64,000 bases of DNA from NCBI RefSeq assembly GCF_958298935.1, contig NC_084923.1:1738501-1802500 (forward strand). Reading direction: 5' to 3'. The notes under the pieces were generated by a model. That model had not been told where the DNA came from. It did no database searches and worked only from the letters and a program-made list of their open reading frames with translations. Position 1 is the stretch's first letter; the number at the start of each line of letters is the position of its first letter. The position numbers were made by a program, and so were the translations under genes. The DNA is from Phragmites australis (taxonomy: Eukaryota; Streptophyta; Magnoliopsida; Poales; Poaceae). Shown one piece after another: positions 37,940 through 49,149 of this stretch.

Positions 37940-40189
37940 ATGTGAATCAACTCTTAATATGTAACATGTTCATGATGTGATGTTACATTAGAGGAATCGT
38001 TTTATATCTAGTCCAGCTATCTAATTGGGCATCGGGGTTTCATCGTTTCGGTTGCTCTGGATAAAAATAATGTTTATCTAGCTCGCGTACAAAAGTGATA
38101 GGGGCGAATTTATAGTGAAAGGAGGGGTATTTTGATATGGAAGAGGAAGAAAAGGAAAAGTGGATAATGAAGAAAAAAAGGGAAGAACCCGTAGGTGGAG
38201 AGTAACATATTTCGGGGTAATTCTGCCGTGCCGCGGGCGTTGGTTTAGGCGCGGTTTGTTTGCCAGCTTGTCCGGCGAGAGCACGGCCCAGCCGGAGTTT
38301 TTGTCGTATCGTGTCGCGTACGTGAAATGACGGTGCACGAAAAAGAATGGTGTGAGTGTGACGCAGTTTGTTGTACTTGAACGGTGATGCCATTCGCCAA
38401 TAGTTCGCGTCTTCTTCGTCACGTGGTGAGAGCTGGAAACCAGGAAGCGTGCGTGTGTGCTCTGGGTCCGTCCTGTTGTCAGGTAACGGCTGTTCTTCAC
38501 TTCATTCCTTCTCCATTTATATATGGGCAGAATCTGAATTTGTTATGGTTAACGAGTGCGCTAGTAATCTATGACTTTGCAATGCCTTATTCCTGAACCT
38601 AAAATAAAAACAGATACGACATTGCTACGCGGGTCCCCCTTGGGTAGCCTCCGACTCGGAATCACAAGGGGCCAAGATAGAATCGAAGCCCCTCGTATCC
38701 GGCCGGTCCTACCCCGTCTCAGTTTGCCTTGGAATATATGCTCTAGGACTGAACAACAAAAGCGGAAGGCTAGCTCCCACTGATGCTGTCTGTCTTGTGT
38801 TACATCCCTTCAGGATCACGTTGTGCCAAAAGCTGCGCAGATGAGACAATGCCTGTGTTCCTGTGCCGGGCGCCCACCGCTTCTTTTTCTTCTCTATATC
38901 TACGAGTGTGCAATTTCAGCAACAGAAACTGGAACAGCACGCCGGCCCCGGGAATGTTTGAGGCGAAAACTCAATCGATGTGAAAGCAAACAAACTCAAA
39001 ATTTCGCAGCCTGAGGACGGCGATTCCAGGGGTCCTCGTTGGCCTCTTTCTGCGCACGAGTAATTTTAGTTTCCTGGCGTTTTTCCGATTGTTGGACGTC
39101 GATACCGGTAGCTCAGCCACACATTACTTCCTCCATGGCAATTATGGTGTTGCTCACTCGCTCGTCTCGTTCTGCTGGATCAGAACAAACCGTAACCTGA
39201 CAGTCATCTGATAACGCGAGTTGAGCAATCAGCAAGCTGCACGCCTGCACAGAACATTCTCGTGTCCTGCAGATGAAACAGCACAGCCGTGGGACCAAGA
39301 ACAAATCCCGTTGTTCCCTGGAGGGGTTTTACTTACTCTATTTTCGATGCGGCATCCGGCAGGGGGTTGTCCCATCAGAGGAACATGGTCTGCCGTTCAT
39401 TCTAACATGTAAGGTTCCTACCGCAACTTCACTGCTAAAGTCAGCAGCCTACAGCATTTGGAATCACATGCTACTACTGTACTCCTACTTGGTAATCTAC
39501 TCTACTTTTTGTAAAGTGAAGCTCGAGGCAGTGAAAGCTCCTCGAGAAGTTTTCTCCAACGGGTCCAAGCCTTTCCACGTTATTGCGCACTCGCTCGGTT
39601 CCAATCCGATCCTGTCAAAAGACCAGTTGATCTGCACTTCTCTTGCCTGAGCGTGAAAGAACCGACCAGGCACTAACCTCATGAATACCTGTCTGCCTGC
39701 CTGCTTCCGGGACGGGTACACTGCTTCATGGAACACCCTGCACGCCATCACCTGTGTCAGCTCCGTCACGATTGCTGATATCTGGAAATAGTTAAGAAAT
39801 CAGTTTAGACAGCCATGCCCAAAATTACCAGGGTAAAAATGACAAACTCCAACAGGTTGATTGATCTCACCTTGAAATCAAAATAAACGCAATCCTCAGA
39901 TCATGCCATCACTGTATACCTACAATGACATTGGTAAAGCTCAACTGGAGCAGCACCATGTGAAACGTCCCAATCAATAGAGGAACTGGAGTTTCTTCCT
40001 AATTATGAAAGCAAATGAGCTCAAGTGGCAACTTGCAGAACAAAATTGACGCATTGTATTAACCGAATGATGAAGTCATGGTCCAAATTGGTTTTGCATT
40101 GGGATGGACAAACATCCCAAGGGAACATAAAAGAAGTATAAGCAGGCTCAACTTATGTTACAACTAACACTACTGGTAGAAACTTCCTC
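37940..40189. other. Intergenic, no supported gene
   Basis: Frames of up to 140 residues are present on both strands (for example 38078-38500 minus and 39273-39650 plus), but none shows a recognisable domain or splice support. The right end should contain the 3' UTR of the TMEM42-like gene. Confidence 0.4.
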
Positions 40190-43100
40190 CTAATCCAAGT
40201 TCTGTTTCTCCTCGATGCTTGATTTGCTGAGGATAAAGACGCCAAGAATGATAAGACTGGCACCCACAAACCACTGCATAAACACATCACCATGTCAAAA
40301 AAGATGCGTTCAGCTCAGTAGAAAACAATCTCTAAACAATCATGTCAATTAAAGGAAACGTATTGTAAGAATTAATAAAGAAATGAAAATTGCACTGAAT
40401 CTTGCATTAGTCAGTTTGTCGATAATGGCAAGGATTAATTGATATACATATATATATATCATGTAGTATTTCAAATACAGATGTAAAGGGTCATGTTTTA
40501 TATCAATGACACATGACCAATGAGACACCAGTCGTAGGCAGTTGTTCAAGCTAATGCGCTAGGTCATCTTTGTTGTCTCCCACCACCATGGAGCTGCCAC
40601 CGTCCGATCCCAACGCCCCCGCTCCCGCTCTACACTTGGTCATGCTGCGAGGTCAAGAAGCCATCATGCCTAATTCCTTGGTAACCTTGCCGCCACTGAT
40701 GTGACCGAGCACTCCCAGGTGTGATCATTTGTGCAAGTGGTCAAGTCGGCTCTGCCTGCCAAGCGTCCTTATCCCAAGCGTCCCCCTCCGCTTCCCCCTC
40801 CACCCTATCCACACCCTCCTCCAAAACCCGTTGCTTTCGGTGCCTAACCACTGATCACCAGGGTTTCAAAATTTGTCGAAAACCGGTCAAAATTCGCGAT
40901 ATTCGGTCAATTCGGTCCGCACCGCATTTTGAATTCGGCCGGTTTTCGAATTTGAATTAAAAAAAATCACAAAAAATTCTAAAAATACTAGAGACAATTC
41001 TAACACCTTCGGTGATTTTTTTTTCAAAAATAATGTCGTTTGCATCATATTTTATGGAGAGGAAGTTTGCAAAAAAAAAAAAAGAAGCAAAAATGGGGCA
41101 TATGAAGAGGATGATTTGACCCATCACGTTAAGGAAAAGCTTAACATGCAAACACATATTTTTCTTGTGTAGGGCATATCTTAAGAGGATCTTTAAATTT
41201 TGTTTCACTTCATTTAGAGTTTTATTAATTTCTCCATGATTTTTACAAAGTTCACAAGCATAAAATGAACATGTTAAAAAACAACATTGTAATTAACTAT
41301 TTCATGTCTACCATTAATTTTCCTACATAAAGCATAGTATAAGTAAACTAATAAAAGTGGTTTCACTAATTTTGGAGGTGTGATGGGTTAGTTATGAATT
41401 AATCTAGTTGCAACACATTTTCACTAATTTTGCATGTTAAAATAACTATTTCATTAAAACATGTATTTTATAAGACATAGGATCATGTAAGAAGAAAAAA
41501 CAAAATTGGTTTCATCATTTTTGGATTAGCAAAGAATTAACTATGCATTTAACTAGGTTTAGCAAATACATTTTCTCACAGAAAATATTCAACTTTTTTA
41601 TGAGTAGAAATACTTTTATCATGTAGATCATGTTACAAGGAAACCAATAAAATTTGTTTCACTTGATTTGAAGGTCAGATGAATTAGTTATTGAATTTAC
41701 AAGGTTGAGCTATTTTTTGGTTTTTTGTTGACTTCATTGAAATTCGAGAAATGCGCTTGGCAAATCGGTAAATTTGACCGGTTTTTGACGAATTCGTTCA
41801 AAATGAGGAAAATGCTGAAAATTCGGTCGGTAAATGGGAGAATTCGCTCGGGTTTTGGTGGAATTCGACCGGTTTTCGATGACTCGATTCGACCGGTTTG
41901 TTTCTTAGGTTTACAAATTTGATCGAGTGAATTTGTACGAATTCTCGTTGAATTTCGAAAGAATTTTTCGGTTTTCGCGAATATTGGAAAATCGTTGGGT
42001 CCCGGTTTCGGGTGCCAAACGGTTTTGTAAACCTTACCAGACATCGTTTCTGCTTGACACGACCCCATCCGCTGCTATGGGTGTGGTGGTTCCGTTCACT
42101 GTCTACAAGACCTGTACCTTCTAAAAGATGCTCTCGGGGCAAGTATCCGGCCTCCCCACCACGATGTCAATTGGTGCAACCTCACCCCCCCCTCAAAGTC
42201 AAATTGTTCTTTTGGATTCTCTGACATAGCAAGACGCGGACAACGGATGTTGCCCCTTCTACCCTGACAACGAAGAAGACCTCCATCACCTCCTCATCAC
42301 GTGCCCCAGTCTGCTTGGCCTCTAGGATCACGTCTTCCTTGGGCACGGGTGCCGAGGGACGTCGACCGCATCATGTCCCTCCTCGTGGTATTGCCGCTCC
42401 TCCAACACACAACGGTCCTCCTCCTCCTATGGATCATCTGGAAGAGCAGGAACCGTATGCAGATCGACTCCGACCACATGAACACGAGAGCGCTTCTAGA
42501 GCTGCTTAGCAGCCACCTTTGTGTCTGGGTTCACCGAGCCCCACCGACGCTCGACACCACCCCTTGCTTGATTGGTGTACCTCGGTTACTCATGTCCATT
42601 AAGACCTAGTGCGTCAATCTCCCCCTATAGAACTCGCGAGCCTTGCGCCTACTTGTATTTGAACTCGCCATATGGCTAAGTAACCCGATGTTCAGGTGGC
42701 CGTTTTGCCCCCTGTTGACTTTTCGATTTTTTTTGTTGTCTAGCAATTAATCGTTCTAGTGTGTTATTCTTTCCTATGAATCGGTTATACATCTCGCAAC
42801 ACCACTGTTAGAAGAGAACCTAAAATTGGAAATTTCTTTTATCATGTGACTCATCACATATAACCAATAATGGAGCTTTCTTTGACTACAAGGAAGAAAA
42901 GAATTGAGGACGAATTTGCTATGGTTAAACATAAGGATACTACCTAGGGATCCCGGTACATTTAGGATACCACGAAAGAAGCAATTTGGGTTAGAAATTG
43001 GAAATTTTGACATAGATCATAAATTGAACAAATAAAATTCCATCTTATTCACTTCTCTTTATAATGATCCCCAATATGCACCATAGAACATGGAGATTTG

Positions 43101-44171
43101 GCATATTACCTTAGAAGGCAGGGGCTCATCAAACAGAAAATACCCTGCAAGACCCGATGAGATGAAGTTGGCGGCGAAGTTTGTGACTGTTGCCTGGAGG
43201 GACGATAAAGCTTTGAGGCTGTTCACATAGCACCCCCACATTGTCACGTTGAAAAGTATCACCATGCCATATTTGAGCAGCTGTGTTAAATGAGATCAGA
43301 GTAAGTGACAGTATAAGTTGTGTCAGGAAGCAGGGCACGTTAGTAAGTATCACCATGCCATATTTGAGCAGCTGTGTTAGACGAGATCACAGTAAGTAAC
43401 AGTATAAACTGTGACAGAGTAACTGGAAAGCACTGGCACATTAGTAGTAAGAAAGAGTTATTTTTTCCCTTAATAAAGGAGGCACATGTTTGTTTTTTTC
43501 CTTTTTTAGGATGCATGGTATTTCCATCCCTTGGTCAAAGAAAAAACTTAGCGAGAATAACTTGAACAAGAACTCCAAATTAAGTTGATAATGCTATGTG
43601 CTGGTTGTTAGCAGTAAAGACGAATTATCCTTTTCGGTTTCTTTGTTTTTGTCTGTTGCATGTACCAGATTACACTGGTTACTCAACCACAATCCTCTGT
43701 ACTGGCTAGTGGCTACTTGCTTTCAATATAAGCAGGAATTGGACCAGTGGTCTAAAAAAATTAACTAGTGAGGCATTCTTCATTGATTGATGCTAATACT
43801 CTACAGCAACTTAAACGTCGATTAAATTTCCTTTTGAAACATATCAATTGCTAATGTCTCGTTGTGACCTCATTTGTGTTCATTAACTACGAGGGTCAAA
43901 TCCACCATCGAATTTTCGAACACACAACTCCTGATCTAAGCTAGCAAGCATTTCATGTTCACGAACTCATCACCAATGCTCATGGGTCAGCCAGAAGCCG
44001 AGACCGAAAAGGAACTTCAGATCGTACAGGGAGAGCGCGCGGTAGAGCGGGAGGGGAGGGGGTAGGTAGGTGCCGCTGTACCAGAGTCTCGAAGAACTTG
44101 GCGGAGATGGCGGCGAGCGCAGCGTTGAAGCCCGCCGCGAGGGCCCACCCGTAGCCGCCCCCGTTCGCCAT
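40190..44171 (-). CDS. TMEM42 / EamA-like small membrane protein
   Basis: Three exons on the minus strand: 44171-44082, 43280-43110 and 40273-40190, all phase 0 with GT-AG introns of 801 and 2,836 nt, giving 114 residues. The protein starts MANGGGYGWALAAGFNAALA, continues with VILFNVTMWGCYVNSLKALS and NFAANFISSGLAGYFLFDE, and ends with WFVGASLIILGVFILSKSS. This matches the plant TMEM42 family, short relatives of EamA drug/metabolite transporters with about four membrane helices; no substrate is known to me. An in-frame ATG 22 codons upstream (44237) exists, but homologues begin at the chosen Met. Intron 2 is swollen by a LINE and a nested hAT-like element. Intron 1 holds a partial duplicate of the exon 2 acceptor. 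Confidence 0.93.
40721..42605 (+). mobile_element. LINE remnant in intron 2 of the TMEM42-like gene
   Basis: On the plus strand, opposite to the host gene, 40790-40860 reads PSSKTRCFRCLTTDH, the start of a CCHC knuckle. Coding sense resumes after the nested element at about 42038 with HR, CLTRP and, in a shifted frame, DPIRCYGCGGSVHC, the second knuckle. From about 42195 it resembles the LINE zf-RVT and tail region: LKVKLFFW, then CCPFYPDNEEDLHHLLITCP, and LLLLWIIWKSRNRMQIDS at about 42410-42470. The jump from knuckle to zf-RVT means most of ORF2 is deleted. Confidence 0.7.
40858..42037. mobile_element. hAT-like element nested in the LINE zinc knuckle, about 1.18 kb
   Basis: The left end reads AGGGTTTCAAAATTTG and the complement of the right end reads AAGGTTTACAAAACCG, both followed by runs of CGGT and TTCG-rich sequence (AAAACCGGTC at left, ACCGGTTTTCG at right). 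It interrupts the LINE knuckle between the Asp-His codons (GATCAC) and a second, degraded GACATC that may be the target duplication. The AT-rich middle has no intact transposase. Confidence 0.6.
43255..43446. repeat. Partial tandem duplication across the intron 1/exon 2 boundary
   Basis: AGTATCACCATGCCATATTT and GAGCAGCTGTGTTA occur at 43255 and again at 43347, each followed by a similar GAGATCA-AGTAAGT-ACAGTATAA stretch of about 65-75 bp. The copy at 43255-43346 contains the true acceptor and start of exon 2. The copy at 43347-43446 is a decoy upstream in the mRNA sense. Confidence 0.9.
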
Positions 44172-44649
44172 CCCTCGACCTCGCCGGAGATCCGCTCCTC
44201 CTCCCCCTACTGGTGCTGGACCGATGGTGGAAACCAACCTGAACGAAGGGCCGGCGACCAGCCGAAGACGGGAAACGCAACTGGGCCGAGGGGGCCCGAA
44301 CGCCGAGCTTGCCCGCGCGGTGCATGGGCCTTCCTAGTACACATAACGGTGTCAATAAGGTCGCTTCTAGTTTGCGAACGAGGCCCATACACATTACTCT
44401 GGTCGCGAGTCCCTCGTGCATCATGCCCAAACCTAACCTCGTCGGCGACGCCCTCCCCGCCGCGCGGTGCCGGTGGGCACGGCTGGCGGCGTTGCCCTAC
44501 ATGCGCCATAGGCATCTGCTCCATTGCAACAAACAGGTACACGATTGGATGCTCCCTGAACTTCGATCTTCCTCGCTCACGCGGCCTGTTTTACTTCCAG
44601 AGGCAAAGCTTGAGCTGAAATGACTCTAATGCTATTTCATTGTACAACA

Positions 44650-46380
44650 TATACAAATTTATATGATCGACATAAATATACGAGAAGAAATCAAGTTGAA
44701 GTATATCTTAATTTAATTGTGATGAATTATTGATAACATTAGATTTGAGTTGAACTTGGTTGTGTATGATTTTGTTTATGACTAACCTAAGTTGGAGTTA
44801 GAGTTTCTGTTTTAGGTTCAGAAAAAATAAAGTCAGCGGAATATCCGGTGCCTAGAAAGTTAGCATCATTGGATAGTTCGGTGTGATGTTAAAGCTGACG
44901 TCGGAGCAATTCTATGCTCAAGCAAAAATAAAGATCAAGGCGATGGGCTTAGAGAGCATCGGAACATTTTTTGCAGAGAAGAAAAATTCGCTGAAAAGTG
45001 GAAGATCTCACTGGATGATCCAGTGGTGTAATGTTGGTAACGCCGGAGTATTTTCTAGTGCACGGCAAAATTTGAAATTTGAGATTTGCCCCAAATCTGA
45101 AGAAGACACCGGATAGTCCGGTGTGGGAGTTTGTGAACACCGAATAATACACTGGACTAACTTTTGTAAGGAGGTTGCAGAATGAGAGTTAGGTGGAGAT
45201 GAAGGCGCTGGATGGTCCGGTGACAGGAAAGTGAGCACCGGAGCTTTACACTAAACCAATTTTTGCAAAGAGAATATTTCAATATGCTGAATGGAAACAC
45301 ACTCATCGGATGTTCCAGTGCTCAGTGAGTGAACACGCTAGAACATCCGGTGTTCACATTTTCTGCAGAATGAGTTCTAAAGTGAGGATTTGTGTTATGG
45401 GCTAATTAGAGATATCTTTGAAATTTGGAGTTATGTGTTTGCTTGTTTCATGTTGTGCAGGTGATGAATGCAACTTGACTATTGAGGGCGGGATGATCGG
45501 GGTCAAGCGGGTGCTTGGTGCCAGATGATCAAGGAGACCGGACGGAGTTAAGGGTGATCCTAACGGTACATGTGAAGTTAAAGCAAAGTATGAAGAGGGT
45601 GAAGGATGAAGACGGCGTGTGACAAAGTCAAGCGAAGAGAATGTTGTTGCAAGTGACAAGGTGAAACCATCGCGAAGCTTGCATCGAGGTGAAGGTAAGT
45701 CGTGAAAAAGCTGTGACCGTTCGATGGAAGGAACAAAATCTAGACTAAAATACCTTGGTGGTAAGTAGTTGTGCACTGTTGGTGAAGGGTATTTTAGGAA
45801 CAAGAAAATTTAAGGGCCAATGAATCTCCCAAGGGCTATAAATAGATGGATAGAGCTGTGAGAGAGTCTTGAGCCAGCCATTTGAGAGCCTTGTGATAGG
45901 TTTTAGAGGAGAAAAGAGAATAGATTTAGTCTTTGTAATAGGCTAGAGCTTTTGTCAGAAAAACAACTTCTATGCTTAATGAAGATTATTTCTTGCATGA
46001 GCTTGTGTTTATCTCCTTCTAGTTTCCTTTTTTTGTATTTCTTGCCTTTGATGCAAGTTTTTCTATTTTCTTATTGATTTTTGTTTTGTCTTTGAGCTGT
46101 AATTTTTTAAACTTGAGAAGTTATTCTTCTTATTGCTAGAGGCATAAATGTTCATATTCTCATGTATTTGAGAATGTCTTAAATCCCCTTGCCTCTAGAC
46201 CATCAATTTGGAGAGATGCTTTTTTCAGTGACTATCATTAGCTTTGTTCTTTATTTAAGTTTCAAGTTTTTTGCACAAAGATATATGGAATGGTCTTAAA
46301 GTTTATACTTTTTGTTTGCACATTTTTAGGAGTGTTGGGTAAATAAGGAGTAAATCATCTATTTCACAAGAAATTTATAA
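44650..46380 (+). mobile_element. LTR remnant of the CCGGA-motif family
   Basis: The left half has scattered CCGG(A)-type motifs (GGATAGTCCGGTG, CGGATGTTCCAGTG, ACATCCGGTGTTCAC). At 45836 a TATA-like GGCTATAAATAGATGG is followed by AGCCATTTGAGAGCC and AGAGGAGAAAAGAG. All are shared in order with the complement of 58560-58430. It breaks at 46380 directly after AAATTTATAA, where the CACTA element begins. In the copy at 57841 this same sequence continues as GACGCCTATTCACCCCTCC to the LTR end, so about 60 bp are missing here. No internal coding region is attached. Confidence 0.7.
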
Positions 46381-47660
46381 CACTACTGCAAAACCGGTCT
46401 TATATGACGGTTCATAAGCCGTACGAAAAAAATTAATCATCGTAGCTTGTGAACCGACAATGATGACAAGGGGCATCACTGTCAGATCAAAACTTGAGCC
46501 GACAGTGATGCCTAAATCCATCAACACTGGCGTTAAAGTCACTAATCGGCAGTGATGTAGTGCCGGACCCAAAATTGTATGCATTCTGTTTTTACTTCGT
46601 ACATGTGTCCTTATCCACACCCTTTGTCTCTCTCACACACACTCATCTTTCTCTCTGCCCCCATGGTGATCTCCTCCAGGCACGGGCACAGGCACACGCT
46701 CTCTGCTTCCAAGGAGCCAAGCTGGTAGGAAGCAATGGCTCCCTCCACCTCCACCTCACCACTATCTTGTCTCCTCCTCAGCTTGCCGAAGTCCAATGCC
46801 AGGCTGCCCCGCACCTCTTGCCAACTGCCCTGCCAGGACATTGGCAAGAACCCCAGCTCCGGCCTCATCCTGCGCTGGCGTGACGCCGCGGACGCCGTGC
46901 TGTCCACCACCATCCTCTCCCGCTTCCTCCTCCCTGCAGTGGCGAAAACCGCGGCCAGTGGGGAGTGCTCGCTCGAGGTATCCCCACAGGGGCTCACCTT
47001 CTGCGACCGTGTCGTTAGCATCGGCGCTGTCGCCGAGCAAGGCTAGCTCATCAAGGTCAGTGCGCTATTCCCTCCTCTGCTATGACTGACACCGGCCTCC
47101 TCCTCCTGACTGACATTTGGTTGGCTTACTCTTGAATTTGTTCGTGATGCAGGTGAATATAAAGTCCAGCTCGAAACTGTGCCAATTGATTGTGAGATCA
47201 ATGCTATCATCCTTAAGTCTTTTGATTGTGAGATGATGTCATTTGATTATGAGATGATGCTCAAGTCTGAATACAAGTGCTTGAGCAGTAGTGTTGAGAC
47301 AGTTGTGTTGTAATTCTTTCTTAGATTGAATATGCAATCTGAAATCAGATTGTCACGTCTTGTATGTTCTTTCTTTTTGTAATTTTGGCTCTAGCGAATT
47401 TTGAAATCAGTTTGAGTTGAAGTTGAATTCGTGCCGGCGAGCGAGCGGTAGTGGGTGCCGACGAGCGAGCGGCTTCGGTGAGCTTGAGTAGTAGTGGGTG
47501 CTAGCGAATGAGCGGCAGCAGAGCTAGCGCAGGAGCCGAGCGGCATCCAATTTTTTTTTCTTTTTTTTGTTTCCTGAAAATATAGTACTGCCGATGTACA
47601 ACAGCCGACAGTGATAGTAATCACACTATCACTACCCATTGTGTATGTCGGTTCCAAACC
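46381..47660 (+). mobile_element. CACTA element lacking its right terminus
   Basis: It begins CACTACTGCAAAACCGGTC, followed by sub-terminal repeats (GACGGTTC, CCGACAATGATG, CGACAGTGATG, CGGCAGTGATG). Matching right-side repeats appear at 47580-47640 (ACTGCCGATG, GCCGACAGTGAT, CACTACCC, GTCGGTTCC), but the expected terminal GTAGTG is absent. The interior 46600-47300 includes a GC-rich part with a frame at 46735-47046 (KNPSSGLILRWRDAADAVL) and possible introns, which may be a captured host gene piece of unknown origin. Confidence 0.7.
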
Positions 47661-47665
47661 CGAAA

Positions 47666-48195
47666 CACGAGGCTATTCTGCGCTTATACGCAGTTGCTAT
47701 TCGCACTACGTACATCCCCCAGTTACAACCCGAAACACTGTGAGTTACAACTTGTTAGGTAGACCAGTTACAACTTCACGTCCAGAAATGCATAATTACA
47801 ACACGAGAAGCTAACACTGTAAGTTACAACTGATTATTTGTACTGCGCATATCCCCCAGTTACAACCCGAAATACTATAAGTTACAACTTGTTAGGTAGA
47901 CCAGTTATAACTTCATGTCCAGAAATGCATAATTGCAACACGAGAAGCTAACACTGTGAGTTACAACTTGTTATTCGCACTGCGCATATCCCTCAGTTAC
48001 AACTCGAAACACTGTGAGTTACAACTTGTTAGGTAGGTCAGTTACAACTTCACGTCCATAAATGCATAATTGCAACACGAGAAACTAACGCTGTGAGTTA
48101 CAACTTATTATTTGCACCACACACATCCCCAGTTATAACCCGAAACACTGTGAGTTACAACCCGAAATACTGTGAGTTACAACTTGTAGGTTATG
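47666..48195. repeat. 137-bp satellite-like tandem array, just under four copies
   Basis: CAGTTACAACCCGAAA or close variants occur at 47720, 47857, 47994 and 48130, a period of 136-137 bp. Each unit also contains TTGTTAGGTAGACCAGTTACA, AATGCATAATTGCAACACG and ACACTGTGAGTTACAACTTG, so the core GTTACAAC is repeated three or four times per unit. Copies are about 90% alike by eye. Confidence 0.9.
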
Positions 48196-48199
48196 CGTA

Positions 48200-49149
48200 G
48201 ACATAAACTACAGTAAACATACCTGCAAAATATACATACAATGCGTATACATACAATGTGTATATATATATATATATTTAAGAATATGTTTTTGAAATCA
48301 CTAAAATAATTCGTTAATGCATATATGAACTATTTTGCGGCATGCATGATATCTGTTGAAAAATGTTAAATGTTTGTAACTGCACCCATTCTGAGAGACT
48401 AAGACCATAGATATTAGAATATCTATCAGAGGAAAGTACTTCTCCTCTCTCTTCTTTTTGTTATCATGCAGAGTTCAATTTCACGGGAATAATATTCACA
48501 GGTAATACATGGCCATGGATAATTCGAGTACCTAGAGTCCTAAAGGGTAGCTATTGTACTCTTCTCCACTCCCTGATTATGCCTTCTAAGTTTTTTTTTG
48601 GAATCTTTATGCCTTCTAAGTTGGGACAGGAACTATGTAGTGCTAATTTGAGACACTGAGAGAACTTGAATTTAGTCATGGTAGACAAGGTTAAATATCT
48701 TTTTTTAATCCCTATTATTTTCCCTTGGTTTTATAGCTTCTTACTCTGTAAGAGTACCTATAATTTTTCCTTACCTATAATTCTTGCTTGACATATTGCA
48801 AGCTACCTTTCAACCGTGCCACTACTGTAGCTATTGTGTACGATATTCTACTATGTCTATGCTATCCAACTGGTGATCAAGCCATTCACAAACCAGAAGT
48901 GCTATGCATTTTAGGGTCACACCAACAAAAAAAAATCACATCGGAAATGACATGCATCTTATGACTCTGCACAGAGACAGATAATAAAGGTTACAATCAC
49001 ATTTGTTGAGAAGCATACAAAGGGAAGTATAGGAGAAAAAAACAGAGAACGAACTTTCAGCTATAATCATATAATATATCACATGCACCATGCCATGCAT
49101 GCGTACGCACGCGCCACACCGTGCATGTGCACGGCGCGCCGGCCGCCAC
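48200..49149. other. Intergenic and 3' region of the NAC gene
   Basis: A short (TA)n run lies at 48259-48275. The last few hundred bases probably hold the NAC 3' UTR. No gene was recognised. Confidence 0.4.

Noticed and set aside
44172..44237. Upstream in-frame start of the TMEM42-like gene
   Set aside because: Family members begin at the MANGGGYGW-like start; the extra 22 residues are Gly/Arg-rich and look like 5' UTR translation.
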